Part shown: one piece after another, positions 31,099 through 40,277 of the stretch
Position numbering within the stretch: position 1 is the first letter of the stretch
Layout: each line of letters begins with the position of its first letter
DNA from: Pantoea sp. WMus005
Lineage (GTDB): Bacteria; Pseudomonadota; Gammaproteobacteria; Enterobacterales; Enterobacteriaceae
Assembly: GCF_013415305.1 (NCBI RefSeq)
Contig: NZ_JACBXU010000001.1
Location: 1,550,001 to 1,614,000, forward strand
Length of the DNA: 64,000 nucleotides
Direction: 5' to 3'
Notes under the pieces: generated by a model
What the model saw: the letters and a program-made list of their open reading frames with translations, nothing else
Databases searched by the model: none
What the model was told of the DNA's origin: nothing
Position numbers and translations under genes: made by a program

Positions 31099-31746
31099 AT
31101 GAAGCTCTATATCTATGACCACTGCCCTTTCTGTGTTAAAGCGCGAATGATTTTTGGCCTGAAAAACAAGCCGGTTGAGCTGGTGGTAATGCTCAACGAC
31201 GATGAAGAGACGCCGAAAAGACTGATTGGTCAGAAAATGGCACCGATTCTGCAGAAGCAGGATGGCAGCGCGATGCCTGAAAGCATGGAGATTGTGCATT
31301 ATATCGATCAGCAGGATCGTGAACCGCTGATCACCGGCGCGCTGAACCCGGCGATTGGCGACTGGCTGCGTCACATGAACAGCTACGTTAATAAGCTGCT
31401 GCTGCCGCGTATTGCAGATGCCGCGTTTGCCGAATTCGCCACCCCGGAGGCGCGTAACTATTTCCGTACCAAAAAGCAGGCAAGCATCGGTGATTTTGAC
31501 GCGCTGAAAAGTCACTCGGCCGGGCTGATTAAAAATGTCAGCCAGGACCTGCGTAAGCTGGACAATTTAATCGAACAGCCCAATGCGGTGAACGGTGAGC
31601 TGTCAGAAGATGATTTTAATCTCTTTCCCCTGCTACGTTCACTGACGCTGGTGGCCGGTATCGACTGGCCTGCACGGGTTGCTGACTACCGCGATAATAT
31701 GGCCAAACAAACACAGGTGAATCTGCTCTCCTCGATGGCCCACTAA
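31099..31746 (+). CDS. grxB: Glutaredoxin 2
   Basis: Large glutaredoxin with a GST-like two-domain fold (215 residues). The redox motif is C9-P-F-C12 (DHCPFCVKAR). PESMEIVHYID is the substrate/cis-Pro region (glutathione binding), and the rest is the helical C-terminal domain. AGGATG follows a GGGAGATC site upstream. A hairpin follows the stop. Confidence 0.95.
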   Translation: MKLYIYDHCPFCVKARMIFGLKNKPVELVVMLNDDEETPKRLIGQKMAPILQKQDGSAMPESMEIVHYIDQQDREPLITGALNPAIGDWLRHMNSYVNKLLLPRIADAAFAEFATPEARNYFRTKKQASIGDFDALKSHSAGLIKNVSQDLRKLDNLIEQPNAVNGELSEDDFNLFPLLRSLTLVAGIDWPARVADYRDNMAKQTQVNLLSSMAH

Positions 31747-31755
31747 CCCTGCCGC

Positions 31756-31789
31756 GATGAGAGACGCTGCGGCGTTTCTCATCTCTTTC
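31756..31789 (+). terminator. Hairpin after grxB
   Basis: A 12-bp stem (GATGAGAGACGC and GCGTTTCTCATC with one G-U pair), loop TGCG, followed by TCTTTCC. The T-run is weak, so termination is likely but not certain. Confidence 0.6.
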
Positions 31790-31860
31790 CTGATGACACC
31801 CGCCACGCATTCAGGCAGGCTATGGCCTGTTTACTGGCTCTGATATTCAGGATAAAAACA

Positions 31861-32424
31861 ATGAAAAAGGCATTTTTCGGGCTGACGGCCCTGTTGGTTG
31901 TGCTGTTGGTGAGTGGCTGTAATCAACTGACGCAGTACACGATCAGCGAACAGGAAGTGAATCAGGCCCTGCAGAAGCATAACAACTACGAGAAAGATAT
32001 TGGCGTCTCCGGACTGGTTAACGCACACATCGTGCTGAACAACCTGACCAGTCAGATTGGCCGTGAAGATCCGGGTAAAGTAACGCTCTCCGGCAGCGCT
32101 AAAATCAACGTGACTTCACTGTTTGGCCCTCAGCAGGCGGATATGCAACTGAAAATGCGTGCTCAGCCGGTCTATGATCAGCAGCAGGGCGCTATCTATC
32201 TGCGCGATCTGGAGATTATTGATGCGCAGGTTGCCCCGGAAAAAATGGCCTCAATCATGAAGACGCTGACGCCTTACCTGAATCAGTCGCTGAAAGGCTA
32301 TTTCGATCAGACTCCGGCATACGTCCTGAGTGCTGACCGCAGTAAAGGCGAGTCGCTGGCGAAGAAGTTTGCCAAAGGGCTGGAAGTGAAACCCGGCGAA
32401 CTCGTCATCCCCTTTACGCAGTAA
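31861..32424 (+). CDS. yceB: YceB-family lipoprotein (DUF1439)
   Basis: Outer-membrane lipoprotein of unknown function (187 residues from the ATG at 31861). The signal MKKAFFGLTALLVVLLVSGC ends in the lipobox VSGC (Cys20), and the mature part (TISEQEVNQALQKHNNYEKD) resembles E. coli YceB. The longer in-frame start at 31822 has no matching ribosome binding site; AGGA precedes 31861. Confidence 0.9.
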   Translation: MKKAFFGLTALLVVLLVSGCNQLTQYTISEQEVNQALQKHNNYEKDIGVSGLVNAHIVLNNLTSQIGREDPGKVTLSGSAKINVTSLFGPQQADMQLKMRAQPVYDQQQGAIYLRDLEIIDAQVAPEKMASIMKTLTPYLNQSLKGYFDQTPAYVLSADRSKGESLAKKFAKGLEVKPGELVIPFTQ

Positions 32425-32432
32425 CCCCGATC

Positions 32433-32460
32433 TCCGCGCCACCTGGCGCGGATTTTCTTT
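32433..32460 (+). terminator. Rho-independent terminator of yceB
   Basis: Stem TCCGCGCC, loop ACCT, GGCGCGGA, then TTTTCTTT. It lies directly after the yceB stop and upstream of the pyrC control region. Confidence 0.85.
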
Positions 32461-32477
32461 GTCAGCATAAAAAGCAG

Positions 32478-32493
32478 GTGCAAACGGTTGCCT
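32478..32493 (+). promoter_or_regulatory. PurR operator upstream of pyrC
   Basis: GTGCAAACGGTTGCCT matches the 16-bp PurR operator ACGCAAACGTTTGCGT at 12 positions, including the central GCAAACG.TTGC core. E. coli pyrC is known to be repressed by PurR. It lies about 65-80 bp upstream of the ATG. Confidence 0.8.
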
Positions 32494-32558
32494 GAATCCT
32501 TATGCTTAGACCCCGGCCAAAACATGCCTTTTGTTTCCCTTCTGCCGGAGCTTCACTG

Positions 32559-33602
32559 ATGACAGCACAACCTCAGAAACTAACCCTGCGTCGCCCTGAC
32601 GACTGGCATATTCATCTGCGTGACGATGAGATGCTCAACACGGTCCTGCCCTATACCAGCGCGGTGAATGGTCGTGCCATTGTGATGCCTAACCTGGTGC
32701 CGCCGGTGACCAGCGTGGCGGCAGGTGAAGCGTACCGCGACCGCATCCTGGCGGCGCTGCCCGCCGATCACGCCTTTACGCCGCTGATGACCTGCTATCT
32801 GACTGACTCGCTGGATCCTGATGAGCTTGAGCGCGGTTTCACCACGGGTCTGTTTACCGCGGCTAAACTCTACCCAGCGCACGCCACCACTAACTCCAGC
32901 CATGGCGTGACCCATATCGCGTCGATTGCCCGCGTGCTGGAGCGGATGCAAAAACTCGGTATGCCGCTGCTGATCCACGGCGAAGTCACCGATGCACATA
33001 TCGACATCTTTGACCGCGAAGCGCGGTTTATTGAAACCGTCATGGTGCCGCTGCGCAGCCAGTTTCCGGCACTGAAGGTGGTGATGGAGCATATCACCAC
33101 TCAGGACGCCGCTGACTATGTCGCTGATGCCGATGAGACGCTGGGCGCAACGATTACACCGCAGCATCTGATGTTTAACCGTAACCACATGCTGGTGGGC
33201 GGTATTCGTCCGCACCTCTACTGCCTGCCTATCCTTAAGCGCAACGTGCATCAGGAGGCGCTGCGCAAAGTGGTAGCAGGCGGTAATCCACGCTTCTTCC
33301 TCGGCACCGACACCGCGCCGCATCTGCGTCATCTCAAAGAAGCCAGCTGCGGCTGTGCGGGCGTTTTTAATGCGCCGACATCGTTGCCCGCCTACGCCAC
33401 CGTTTTTGAAGAGCTGAACGCACTGGAACATTTCGAAGCGTTCTGTTCTGAGAATGGCCCGCGTTTTTACGGCCTGCCGCTGAATGAAGGGACAATTACG
33501 CTGGTCCGTGAGCCCTGGCAGGTGCCTGAATCAATCGCGCTCGGCAGCCACGCCCTGGTGCCGTTCCTGGCGGGTGAAACACTGAACTGGCGCATCGCAT
33601 AA
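32559..33602 (+). CDS. pyrC: Dihydroorotase
   Basis: Catalyses ring closure of carbamoyl-aspartate in pyrimidine synthesis. The start at 32559 ([20 protein letters not shown]) gives 347 residues, matching the class II dihydroorotase length. Zinc ligands are in [11 protein letters not shown], and the carboxylated-lysine segment in [31 protein letters not shown] and [12 protein letters not shown] are other metal/active-site segments. CGGAG precedes the ATG. In E. coli, translation is also controlled by pyrimidine level through the leader. Confidence 0.97.
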   Translation: MTAQPQKLTLRRPDDWHIHLRDDEMLNTVLPYTSAVNGRAIVMPNLVPPVTSVAAGEAYRDRILAALPADHAFTPLMTCYLTDSLDPDELERGFTTGLFTAAKLYPAHATTNSSHGVTHIASIARVLERMQKLGMPLLIHGEVTDAHIDIFDREARFIETVMVPLRSQFPALKVVMEHITTQDAADYVADADETLGATITPQHLMFNRNHMLVGGIRPHLYCLPILKRNVHQEALRKVVAGGNPRFFLGTDTAPHLRHLKEASCGCAGVFNAPTSLPAYATVFEELNALEHFEAFCSENGPRFYGLPLNEGTITLVREPWQVPESIALGSHALVPFLAGETLNWRIA

Positions 33603-33610
33603 TTTTACTT

Positions 33611-33660
33611 GCCTCCGGCGCGCCAATACTGTAAATATATACAGTATCTTAACCGGAGGC
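33611..33660 (+). repeat. Inverted repeat flanking the LexA box, covering the dinI ribosome binding site
   Basis: GCCTCCGG (33611-33618) and CCGGAGGC (33653-33660) are exact complements. They flank the LexA palindrome, and the right arm contains the dinI Shine-Dalgarno sequence. RNA reading through from pyrC could fold and hide that site; RNA starting at the dinI promoter would lack the left arm (inference). Confidence 0.7.
33627..33646 (+). promoter_or_regulatory. LexA operator of dinI
   Basis: CTGTAAATATATACAG inside a 20-bp box that begins TACTG and ends CAGTA: a textbook SOS box (CTG-N10-CAG with an AT-rich centre). It lies 19 bp upstream of the dinI ATG. Confidence 0.96.
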
Positions 33661-33664
33661 TATT

Positions 33665-33910
33665 ATGCGCGTTGAAATTACCGTATCCAATACCCGACCT
33701 CTTCCTGCTGGCGCGATTGAAGCGTTAAGCGATGAATTATCGCGCCGCATTGATGAACAGTTCCCTGACTCGACTAATCACGTCAAGGTTCGTTATGCCA
33801 GTGCCAATAATCTCAGCGTGCTGGGCGGTGGAAAAGAGACGCGCGACCAGATCAGCGAAATCCTGCAACAGACGTGGGAAAGTGCTGATGACTGGTTCAT
33901 TACTGATTAA
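33665..33910 (+). CDS. dinI: DNA damage-inducible protein I
   Basis: Small SOS protein (81 residues) that binds RecA filaments and modulates LexA and UmuD cleavage. MRVEITVSNTRPLPAGAIEA begins the fold, and the conserved C-terminal acidic end EILQQTWESADDWFI is present. GGAGG precedes the ATG. Regulated by the LexA box and possibly by the leader hairpin described above. Confidence 0.95.
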   Translation: MRVEITVSNTRPLPAGAIEALSDELSRRIDEQFPDSTNHVKVRYASANNLSVLGGGKETRDQISEILQQTWESADDWFITD

Positions 33911-33929
33911 CCGCCACTGTGCTTTTTTT

Positions 33930-33956
33930 CCGGGTGTCGCCACCCGGTTTTTTTAT
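33930..33956 (+). terminator. Rho-independent terminator of dinI
   Basis: Stem CCGGGTG, loop TCGC, CACCCGG, followed by seven T, about 20 nt after the dinI stop. Confidence 0.92.
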
Positions 33957-34054
33957 CTTTTCTCCCCTCTCGCACTTCCCTCTCTCTGCATCTAGACTCT
34001 TAATGATCAATGCCCTATCCTTGCGCTCGTCACGCATAACAGGAGGTGCGCACC

Positions 34055-34327
34055 ATGACTACTGATAAACCGGAAGAGGCGATGACCTTTGGTGAGTTGT
34101 TAGCACTGATTGGTGATCAACAGCGTCGTTTGACGGTGCTGGAAAATGCTTTTTCCAGTCTGATTTTCTGTCTTGACGATCGTGCCAGCCAGCTGCTGGT
34201 GCACAATCTGTCGCTGGAAGCCCAAAATCAAAACCATGATGAACAGCTTCAGCAACACTTTGCCCGTCTCGCAGAAACCCTGCAGAAACGCGGCGGCGGT
34301 ATCGTACCTGAAACCCCGACATTGTAA
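34055..34327 (+). CDS. Hypothetical 90-residue protein, dinI-bssS interval
   Basis: No family was recognised. The ATG at 34055 has an ideal AGGAGG (34041-34046) 8 nt upstream; a GTG three codons earlier would overlap that site. The protein is likely helical with heptad-like Leu spacing (FGELLALIGDQQRRLTVLEN, then LARL...LAETLQKR) and has one Cys and no signal or membrane helix. It has its own terminator. E. coli does not have a clear counterpart here, so it may be lineage-specific. Confidence 0.7.
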   Translation: MTTDKPEEAMTFGELLALIGDQQRRLTVLENAFSSLIFCLDDRASQLLVHNLSLEAQNQNHDEQLQQHFARLAETLQKRGGGIVPETPTL

Positions 34328-34378
34328 GCATGCTGATGCGGCTTAACCCGCTATTTGCCTGCCCATTGAATAGTGATT

Positions 34379-34410
34379 AAAATGCCTGCCTGCCAGGCAT
34401 TTTATTTTTT
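34379..34410 (+). terminator. Terminator of the 90-residue hypothetical gene
   Basis: Stem AATGCCTG, loop CCTGC, CAGGCATT, preceded by A and followed by TTATTTTTT. Confidence 0.88.
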
Positions 34411-34488
34411 CCTCCCCGCCTTTCAAACGTAAATATTCTGTGAGAAGCTGACTCACGGCCTTTTTAAAGCAATGATTCCCTGGTTTAC

Positions 34489-34497
34489 TGTTATAAT
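34489..34497 (+). promoter_or_regulatory. Extended -10 promoter of bssS
   Basis: TG-T-TATAAT: a perfect -10 hexamer with the TGn extension, which relieves the need for a good -35. It is 77 bp upstream of the bssS ATG. Confidence 0.65.
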
Positions 34498-34573
34498 AGT
34501 TTTGCTATTGGAATAAAAAAGCCGCATTGAACCTCACCATGCACTTCGTTTAACGAGTAATAAGGAGGTTATA

Positions 34574-34828
34574 ATGGACAGAAGAAAAGACGTTATTCAG
34601 ACTCATCCGCTGGTGGGCTGGGATATCAGTACCGTTGATAGCTATGACGCCATGATGATCCGCCTGCACTCGCTGTCGTCGCAGGATCAAAAAGAAGAAG
34701 AAGCGGATGTTGGCCCGACTTACTGGCTGACAACGGATGTGGCAAGGCAATTTATCTCGATTCTCGAAGCGGGTATCGCCAAGATAGAATCAGCCGAGCA
34801 GATAGAACGACTCCTCAAAAAGCATTAA
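34574..34828 (+). CDS. bssS: Biofilm regulator BssS
   Basis: Small protein linked to biofilm formation and indole/AI-2 response in E. coli (formerly YceP). It has 84 residues with the highly conserved block VIQTHPLVGWDISTVDSYDA and LTTDVARQFISILEAGIAKI. The middle (residues about 32-46, acidic and lysine-rich) differs from E. coli. AAGGAGG is 6 nt before the ATG. The molecular mechanism is not established. Confidence 0.95.
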   Translation: MDRRKDVIQTHPLVGWDISTVDSYDAMMIRLHSLSSQDQKEEEADVGPTYWLTTDVARQFISILEAGIAKIESAEQIERLLKKH

Positions 34829-34844
34829 TTTCTGCCGCATTCAA

Positions 34845-34872
34845 GAGGCGCCCTCAGGGGTGCCTTTTTCGT
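34845..34872 (+). terminator. Terminator of bssS
   Basis: Stem AGGCGCCC/GGGTGCCT (one G-U pair) with a 4-nt loop, followed by TTTTTC. Confidence 0.8.
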
Positions 34873-34923
34873 TTCTGTTTCTGGTATGCTTTTGATTATC
34901 TGTCCCTTTAGAGCGTAGTTACC

Positions 34924-36036
34924 ATGATTTATGATCTTATCGTTGTCGGCAGCGGCTCAGTGGGCGCGGCGGCAGGCTACTATGCCACCCAGGCTGGTTT
35001 GTCAGTCCTTATGATCGACAGCGCCCATCCTCCCCACAATCAGGGCACGCATCATGGCGAGAGCCGTCTGATTCGTCACGCCTACGGTGAAGGCGAACGC
35101 TATGTTCCCCTGGTCCTGCGGGCGCAGACGCTGTGGGATGAGCTGGAACAGCGTGCCGGTGAGCGCATCATGCATCGCAGTGGCGTACTTAACCTTGCGC
35201 CTGTTCAGTCGTCCTTTATCCAGAACGTAATCGACAGCGCCTCCCGCTGGCAGCTCAACGTCGAGGTGATGCAGCCCGATGAAGTACGCAAGCGCTGGCC
35301 GCAAATCAACGTGCCTGACGGCTATCTTGGCGTCTTTGAGCCTGATTCCGGCTATCTGAAGTGTGAGCAGGCTGTTCGCAGCTGGATTCAGCTGGCGGAA
35401 CAGGCGGGCTGTGCGCAGCTGTTTAACTGCCCGGTCTCTGAACTGGGTCGTGATGGCGATCTGCAGCAGGTCACTACCCTGGATGGTATCTACCGGGGCC
35501 GCAAAATGCTGGTCAGTGCCGGAACCTGGGTTGGCAAATTAGTGCCTGGCCTGCCGGTGGCACCGACCCGCAAAGTGTTTGCCTGGTATCAGGCCGATGG
35601 CCGCTACAGCGAAAACAATAAATTTCCCGGCTTTACCGTGGAAATGGCGGATGGCAGCCAGTTTTATGGCTTCCCGGCGGATAACAACGCACTGAAAGTG
35701 GGCCGTCATGATGGCGGTCAACTGATGCAGCAGCCTGAGGATCGTAAACCTTTTGGCGCGGTAGCCGCCGATGGCAGTGAAGCCTTTGGTTTCCTCCGTC
35801 AGTTTTTACCTGGCGTGGGTGTCTGTCTGCATGGCGAAGCCTGCAGCTACGATTTCAGCCCGGATGAAGACTTTATTATTGATACCCTGCCGGGTGAACC
35901 TGATCGCTTATTAATTACCGGCCTCAGCGGGCACGGGTTTAAATTTGCCAGCGTATTAGGCGAACTGGCTGCAGAGTTTGCCCAGAAAAAACCGTTCTCA
36001 TTTGATCTGGCACCTTTCAGCCTTTCACGCTTCTGA
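34924..36036 (+). CDS. solA: N-methyl-L-tryptophan oxidase
   Basis: FAD-dependent amine oxidase (370 residues) that demethylates N-methyl amino acids, with some sarcosine oxidase activity. The FAD-binding motif is [14 protein letters not shown] (residues about 7-20), [20 protein letters not shown] is the flavin/active-site segment, and the Cys in [16 protein letters not shown] is the likely covalent flavin attachment. A hairpin lies just after the stop. Confidence 0.93.
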   Translation: MIYDLIVVGSGSVGAAAGYYATQAGLSVLMIDSAHPPHNQGTHHGESRLIRHAYGEGERYVPLVLRAQTLWDELEQRAGERIMHRSGVLNLAPVQSSFIQNVIDSASRWQLNVEVMQPDEVRKRWPQINVPDGYLGVFEPDSGYLKCEQAVRSWIQLAEQAGCAQLFNCPVSELGRDGDLQQVTTLDGIYRGRKMLVSAGTWVGKLVPGLPVAPTRKVFAWYQADGRYSENNKFPGFTVEMADGSQFYGFPADNNALKVGRHDGGQLMQQPEDRKPFGAVAADGSEAFGFLRQFLPGVGVCLHGEACSYDFSPDEDFIIDTLPGEPDRLLITGLSGHGFKFASVLGELAAEFAQKKPFSFDLAPFSLSRF

Positions 36037-36332
36037 TTCTGAAAACGGGTGGCATCAGGCTACTGCCACCCGAATGACATTAATTGACGGAAACTGAAGA
36101 TTGCTGACATAAAAGCCCTGCGTTATTTCGCTCTTATCGTTAATTCCCGCCTTTTTGCGTTGACCATCCTCCCGCCAAAAAAAACTTATTCAATAATATT
36201 GCGTATCTCTGGTCATTTTTATTCAACCTTTTCACATCAGTAACAGAAATTTATAGAAGCGTAAGGACGATTGCTTTTATATTTCATAATGTGGATGCTT
36301 ATTTCAGATTATTTCTTAATGAAAAACCCATT
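36037..36332. other. solA-cybB intergenic region
   Basis: About 296 bp, AT-rich toward cybB. It holds a 9-bp inverted repeat (CGGGTGGCA/TGCCACCCG, 36046-36072) without a T-run and otherwise nothing that could be assigned; a promoter for cybB-yceI is expected. Confidence 0.6.
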
Positions 36333-36908
36333 ATGTTATTACGCAATTCACCTTATCAGTTTGGACTGGTTGCCGTGTTGCTGCACTGGTCAATGGCGCT
36401 GGCAATCTATGCCATGTTTGCGCTGGGATTATGGATGGTGGGACTGAGCTACTACGATAGCTGGTATCACGACGCGCCGGAGATTCATAAAAGCATAGGC
36501 GTGATTCTGCTGCTGACGCTGATTGTTCGTCTGGTGTGGCGTGTTATTTCACCGCCACCCAAATCGCTTAGCAGTTATTCCCCACTGGTACGCATCAGTT
36601 CAGTGGTAGCCCACCTGTTGCTGTACACCCTGCTGCTGGCCATTCTGATCAGTGGCTATTTAATCTCCACCGCCGATGGCAAACCGATCACGGTATTTAA
36701 CTGGTTTACCCTGCCCGCGCTGTTTAGCGGCGCAGGCGAGCAGGCTGACCTTGCAGGCAACATTCACCTCTGGCTGGCCTGGACGGTTGTGGTCCTGTCA
36801 GTGCTGCATGGTCTGGCTGCGGTAAAACATCATTTTATCGATCGTGATAGCACCCTAAAACGGATGTCAGGTTTACGCATCTCTTCTCCCTCTGAAAAGG
36901 ATAAATAA
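36333..36908 (+). CDS. cybB: Cytochrome b561 family protein
   Basis: Four-helix, diheme b-type cytochrome of the inner membrane (191 residues). Histidines in [38 protein letters not shown] and [12 protein letters not shown] are candidate heme ligands. The ATG at 36333 is preferred because it matches the length and start of the E. coli YceJ-type protein, though no good Shine-Dalgarno site is visible; an in-frame GTG at 36291 is an alternative. It is 1 bp from yceI and co-transcribed with it. Confidence 0.9.
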   Translation: MLLRNSPYQFGLVAVLLHWSMALAIYAMFALGLWMVGLSYYDSWYHDAPEIHKSIGVILLLTLIVRLVWRVISPPPKSLSSYSPLVRISSVVAHLLLYTLLLAILISGYLISTADGKPITVFNWFTLPALFSGAGEQADLAGNIHLWLAWTVVVLSVLHGLAAVKHHFIDRDSTLKRMSGLRISSPSEKDK

Positions 36909-36909
36909 T

Positions 36910-37485
36910 ATGTTTAAGAAGACGCTGCTGGCGATGAGCGCTGCCAGCCTGCTGCTCGGTTCGATGACCGCCAATGCTGCAGACTACAAAATCGATAAAG
37001 AGGGCCAGCATGCCTTTATTCAGTTCCGTATTCAGCATCTGGGTTACAGCTGGCTTTACGGCACCTTTAGGGATTTCGATGGCAGCTTCACCTTTGATGA
37101 GAAGAACCCTGCGGCAGATAAAGTCGACGTCACCATTAACACCAGTAGCGTCGATACCAATCACGCGGAACGTGACAAGCACCTGCGCAGCGCTGACTTC
37201 CTGAATACCAGCAAAAACCCGCAGGCCACGTTCAAATCCAAAGAGGTAAAAAAAGAGGGTGATGAGCTGAAGATTACTGGCGACCTTACGCTGAATGGCG
37301 TGACCAGACCGGTGACGCTGGAGGCGAAAATGCTGGGTGAAGGTAAAGATCCGTGGGGCGGTTACCGCGCTGGCTTTGAAGCCGAAGGGGAAATTGCACT
37401 GAAAGATTTCAACATCACTAAAGATCTGGGGCCCGCTTCGCAGAAGGTGCAGCTGATGATCTCGGTTGAAGGCGTGCGTCAGTAA
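36910..37485 (+). CDS. yceI: YceI-family periplasmic protein
   Basis: Secreted lipocalin-like protein that binds isoprenoid ligands (191 residues). The signal peptide is [20 protein letters not shown] ending in NAA; the mature part starts [20 protein letters not shown], with the conserved FRDFDGSF and [14 protein letters not shown]. It pairs with cybB in many bacteria, suggesting a role with the membrane electron chain (inference). Confidence 0.93.
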   Translation: MFKKTLLAMSAASLLLGSMTANAADYKIDKEGQHAFIQFRIQHLGYSWLYGTFRDFDGSFTFDEKNPAADKVDVTINTSSVDTNHAERDKHLRSADFLNTSKNPQATFKSKEVKKEGDELKITGDLTLNGVTRPVTLEAKMLGEGKDPWGGYRAGFEAEGEIALKDFNITKDLGPASQKVQLMISVEGVRQ

Positions 37486-37519
37486 AAAAACACGCCGCCT
37501 GAAGCTGACTTCAGGCGGC
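37485..37519 (-). terminator. Terminator of trhO
   Basis: An 11-bp stem (GCCGCCTGAAG with complement and CTGA loop) followed on the minus strand by GTG and seven T. It may also help end the yceI transcript. Confidence 0.8.
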
Positions 37520-37524
37520 CACGC

Positions 37525-38574
37525 TTATTTCCTGACTGGCGAGGGAATGGTCATGTTTAACAGGCCACGCGACTTGTTAAAGATCTTGTTGCCATTCTCA
37601 CGTCCCGCCCGGCGAGCACGTTGCTCTTCCGGAGAGAGTTTTGCCTCTTCCTGACAAATCGGGCTGCAGCAGTTTTCAAACTTCTCTGCGCAGTTTTTGC
37701 ACTGAATAAACAGCAGATGACAGCCGTCATTGACGCAATTGACGTGGGTATCACAGGGTTCACCGCACTGATGACAGTTCGACAGTACGTCGTCAGAAAT
37801 CCTTTCACCCATCCGCTCATCAAACACAAAGTTTTTGCCTTTAAAGCGTACCGGTAATCCCTGCTCACGGGCGCGTCGGGCATATTCGATGATGCCGCCT
37901 TCGATGTGATAGACATCCTCAAAGCCATTATGCCGCATCCAGGCGCTGGCTTTTTCACAGCGAATCCCGCCGGTGCAGTACATCACGATCTTTTTATCTT
38001 TCTTGTCCTGCAGCATATCAACTGCCATTGGCAGTTGATCACGGAAGGTGTCAGCAGGCACTTCCAGCGCATTATCAAAGCGACCCACTTCATATTCGTA
38101 GTGGTTGCGCATATCCACAAACAGGGCATCAGGATCGTCCAGCATGGCGTTAACTTCTGCCGCTTTCAGATACTGGCCCACATCGCTGGCATCAAAACTG
38201 TTGTCTTCAATGCCGTCCGCCACAATGCGGTCGCGCACTTTCAGACGCAATACCCAGAACGATTTTCCATCATCATCCAGCGCAATATTCATCCGCAGGT
38301 TGTTCAGCGCCGAATCAAAGCCATACAGCCACGCTTTCATCGTTTCATACTGGCTGGCTGGCACGCTAATCTGCGCATTGATACCTTCGTGCGCCACATA
38401 GACGCGGCCAAACACCTTAAGTGCCGTCAGGCCAAGGTAAAGCGCGTCACGGAATGCTTTGGGATCGGCAATCTGGAAATATTTATAAAAAGAGACAGTG
38501 GTGCGCGGCTCAGTTTCAGCCAGCATGCGCGCCTTCAGCTCTTTATTGGAAACGAGGTTATGTAACACTGGCAT
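37525..38574 (-). CDS. trhO: tRNA uridine(34) hydroxylase
   Basis: Rhodanese-domain enzyme (formerly YceA) that hydroxylates U34 of tRNAs. The start at 38574 ([20 protein letters not shown]) gives 349 residues. The rhodanese loop is Cys200 in [13 protein letters not shown]. The C-terminus has a cysteine-rich zinc-type cluster ([19 protein letters not shown], then [12 protein letters not shown]). An ATG further upstream is unsupported. Confidence 0.95.
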   Translation of the reverse strand: MPVLHNLVSNKELKARMLAETEPRTTVSFYKYFQIADPKAFRDALYLGLTALKVFGRVYVAHEGINAQISVPASQYETMKAWLYGFDSALNNLRMNIALDDDGKSFWVLRLKVRDRIVADGIEDNSFDASDVGQYLKAAEVNAMLDDPDALFVDMRNHYEYEVGRFDNALEVPADTFRDQLPMAVDMLQDKKDKKIVMYCTGGIRCEKASAWMRHNGFEDVYHIEGGIIEYARRAREQGLPVRFKGKNFVFDERMGERISDDVLSNCHQCGEPCDTHVNCVNDGCHLLFIQCKNCAEKFENCCSPICQEEAKLSPEEQRARRAGRENGNKIFNKSRGLLNMTIPSPVRK

Positions 38575-38817
38575 GGTGTTCTTTCCTGTTATCAATAGGA
38601 GAAATTTAGCGGGCACATGATACCTGATTTCACCGGGATGCAAAGACCAGTGTCAGAATTGAACATTAACTGCTGTTTTTTCCGGCGCTATCTGTTGCGT
38701 TAACAGCAGCATGCTCTGTTAGTAATATTTATACGTACGGTAAAAACTGGCACAATGGGGTAATACAATGAGATATCAGCACCGCACGGTGCGCGACGCA
38801 GGAAAAATTACTTTCAC

Positions 38818-39741
38818 ATGACCCAGTTGCCTCAGTTTTCACGAGAACTGCTTCACCCGCGCTATTGGCTGACCTGGCTGGGTGTCGCTTTTCTTTATCT
38901 TTTGGTGCTACTTCCCTATCCCCTGCTCTATGTTCTCGGCTGCAATATTGGTCGAATTGGAATGCGCTTTATGAAGCACCGCGTCAGTGTTGCGCGGCGT
39001 AATCTGGAATTAAGTTTCCCGGATATGCCAGTAAATGAACGCGAAGCGATGGTTAAACACAATTTCGAATCGGTTGGCATGGGATTGATTGAGACCGGTA
39101 TGGCGTGGTTCTGGCCTGACTGGCGCATCAATAAATGGCATAAGCCTTCCGGGCTGGAACATATTCAGCAGGCGCGGGACAGTCAGCGTGGCGTGCTGCT
39201 CATCGGCATGCACTTCCTGACACTGGAAATTGGTGCGCGCATGTTTGGTATCCATAACCCAGGCATTGGTGTCTATCGTCCTAATGACAATAAACTGATC
39301 GACTGGCTGCAGGTTAAAGGCCGGATGCGATCCAACAAAAGCATGCTGGACCGTAAAGATCTTAAAGGCATGATCCGGGCACTGAAGCAGGGTGACATTA
39401 TCTGGTATGCACCCGATCACGATTATGGCCCGCGTAGCAGCGTCTTTGTGCCCTTCTTTGCCATGCAAAAAGCAGCAACCACGGTGGGAACTCATCTGCT
39501 GATCCGCACCGGTAAACCGGCTGTCATTCCTTTCGTGCCGCGTCGTCTGCCTGGCGGTCGGGGTTATGAACTGATGATACTGCCCGACATCAGCGGCGAA
39601 TTTACGCTGGAAAGTGATGTCGCCACCGCAGCCAGAATGAATCAGGTGGTTGAAGAGGGTGTGCTGCTGGCACCTGAACAGTACATGTGGCTTCACCGCC
39701 GCTTCAAAACCCGCCCCGAAGGCGAACCGTCCCGCTACTAA
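38818..39741 (+). CDS. lpxL: Lipid A biosynthesis lauroyltransferase
   Basis: Inner-membrane enzyme that transfers laurate to Kdo2-lipid IVA (307 residues). The catalytic pair is His132-x4-Glu137 (MHFLTLE). One N-terminal membrane helix ([20 protein letters not shown]) is visible. [13 protein letters not shown] and [14 protein letters not shown] segments match LpxL; the paralogue LpxP is the main alternative, but the neighbour trhO matches the E. coli htrB locus. Confidence 0.9.
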   Translation: MTQLPQFSRELLHPRYWLTWLGVAFLYLLVLLPYPLLYVLGCNIGRIGMRFMKHRVSVARRNLELSFPDMPVNEREAMVKHNFESVGMGLIETGMAWFWPDWRINKWHKPSGLEHIQQARDSQRGVLLIGMHFLTLEIGARMFGIHNPGIGVYRPNDNKLIDWLQVKGRMRSNKSMLDRKDLKGMIRALKQGDIIWYAPDHDYGPRSSVFVPFFAMQKAATTVGTHLLIRTGKPAVIPFVPRRLPGGRGYELMILPDISGEFTLESDVATAARMNQVVEEGVLLAPEQYMWLHRRFKTRPEGEPSRY

Positions 39742-39747
39742 TGTGTT

Positions 39748-39783
39748 CGCGCTAAATGTCGGTCAGGCATTTAGCGCGTTTTA
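39748..39783 (+). terminator. Terminator of lpxL
   Basis: A perfect 11-bp stem (CGCGCTAAATG and CATTTAGCGCG, 9-nt loop) followed by TTTTA. Confidence 0.82.
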
Positions 39784-40277
39784 CGCCATTTCCTGCTAAA
39801 TAAATACGTCGCTCATCGCTACGTTATCCTTTAAGCGAAACCGCAGGTCCAGTAATTAATGAAATCCTAAAATAATAATATAACGCCTCTCTATTTAAAA
39901 TTAACTCCGCTAATCAATTTAAAGGTCACAAAGCGCTATTCAGCCTGTTTCTGTTTTTATTAATTAATAGTGCAGTGTGTTCTGTTAAATAAGTGATGGC
40001 GCTGATTATTCTTTAAGCCAGGCCTAATCCTATTTAGCCAGTCTTAATGGTGTCTTAGCGCTTATGAATCGATTAAAATTAACTTAGATTACAAGCTATT
40101 GCCTTGCGGATTTAGCTTATATTCCAATTTACATCTTTTTAACAACCCGATAGACCGTTATGGCATTTGAAGTCATTTACGCTTATCGGTAATTTCTCCC
40201 ATGACAGTCAGACGTCTAACGTCTCCGACCAAAATTATAAAAAGACAACACAGCAAACCTCTAATGGGACAATTAAT
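39784..40277. other. AT-rich non-coding stretch
   Basis: About 490 bp clearly richer in A+T than its neighbours, with TTAATTAATAG and AATAATAATATAAC runs. No gene is supported. It replaces the E. coli mdtG position and resembles an H-NS-type silenced segment (inference). It holds the upstream control region of the next small gene. Confidence 0.65.

Larger units (their letters stand above)
34328..34573. other. Interval upstream of bssS
   Basis: Contains a terminator for the preceding gene and the bssS promoter; no gene is supported. Confidence 0.6.

Noticed and set aside
32580..33431. Minus-strand frame of 283 codons opposite pyrC
   Set aside because: It mirrors the conserved pyrC, has no recognisable domain or ribosome binding site, and its His/Arg-rich composition is typical of antisense frames.
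36046..36072. 9-bp inverted repeat after solA considered as terminator
   Set aside because: No T-run follows on either strand, so only the inverted repeat itself is noted within the intergenic entry.
38670..38709. Arms CTGCTGTT and AACAGCAG in the trhO-lpxL gap
   Set aside because: Short arms with a long spacer; no regulatory motif could be assigned.
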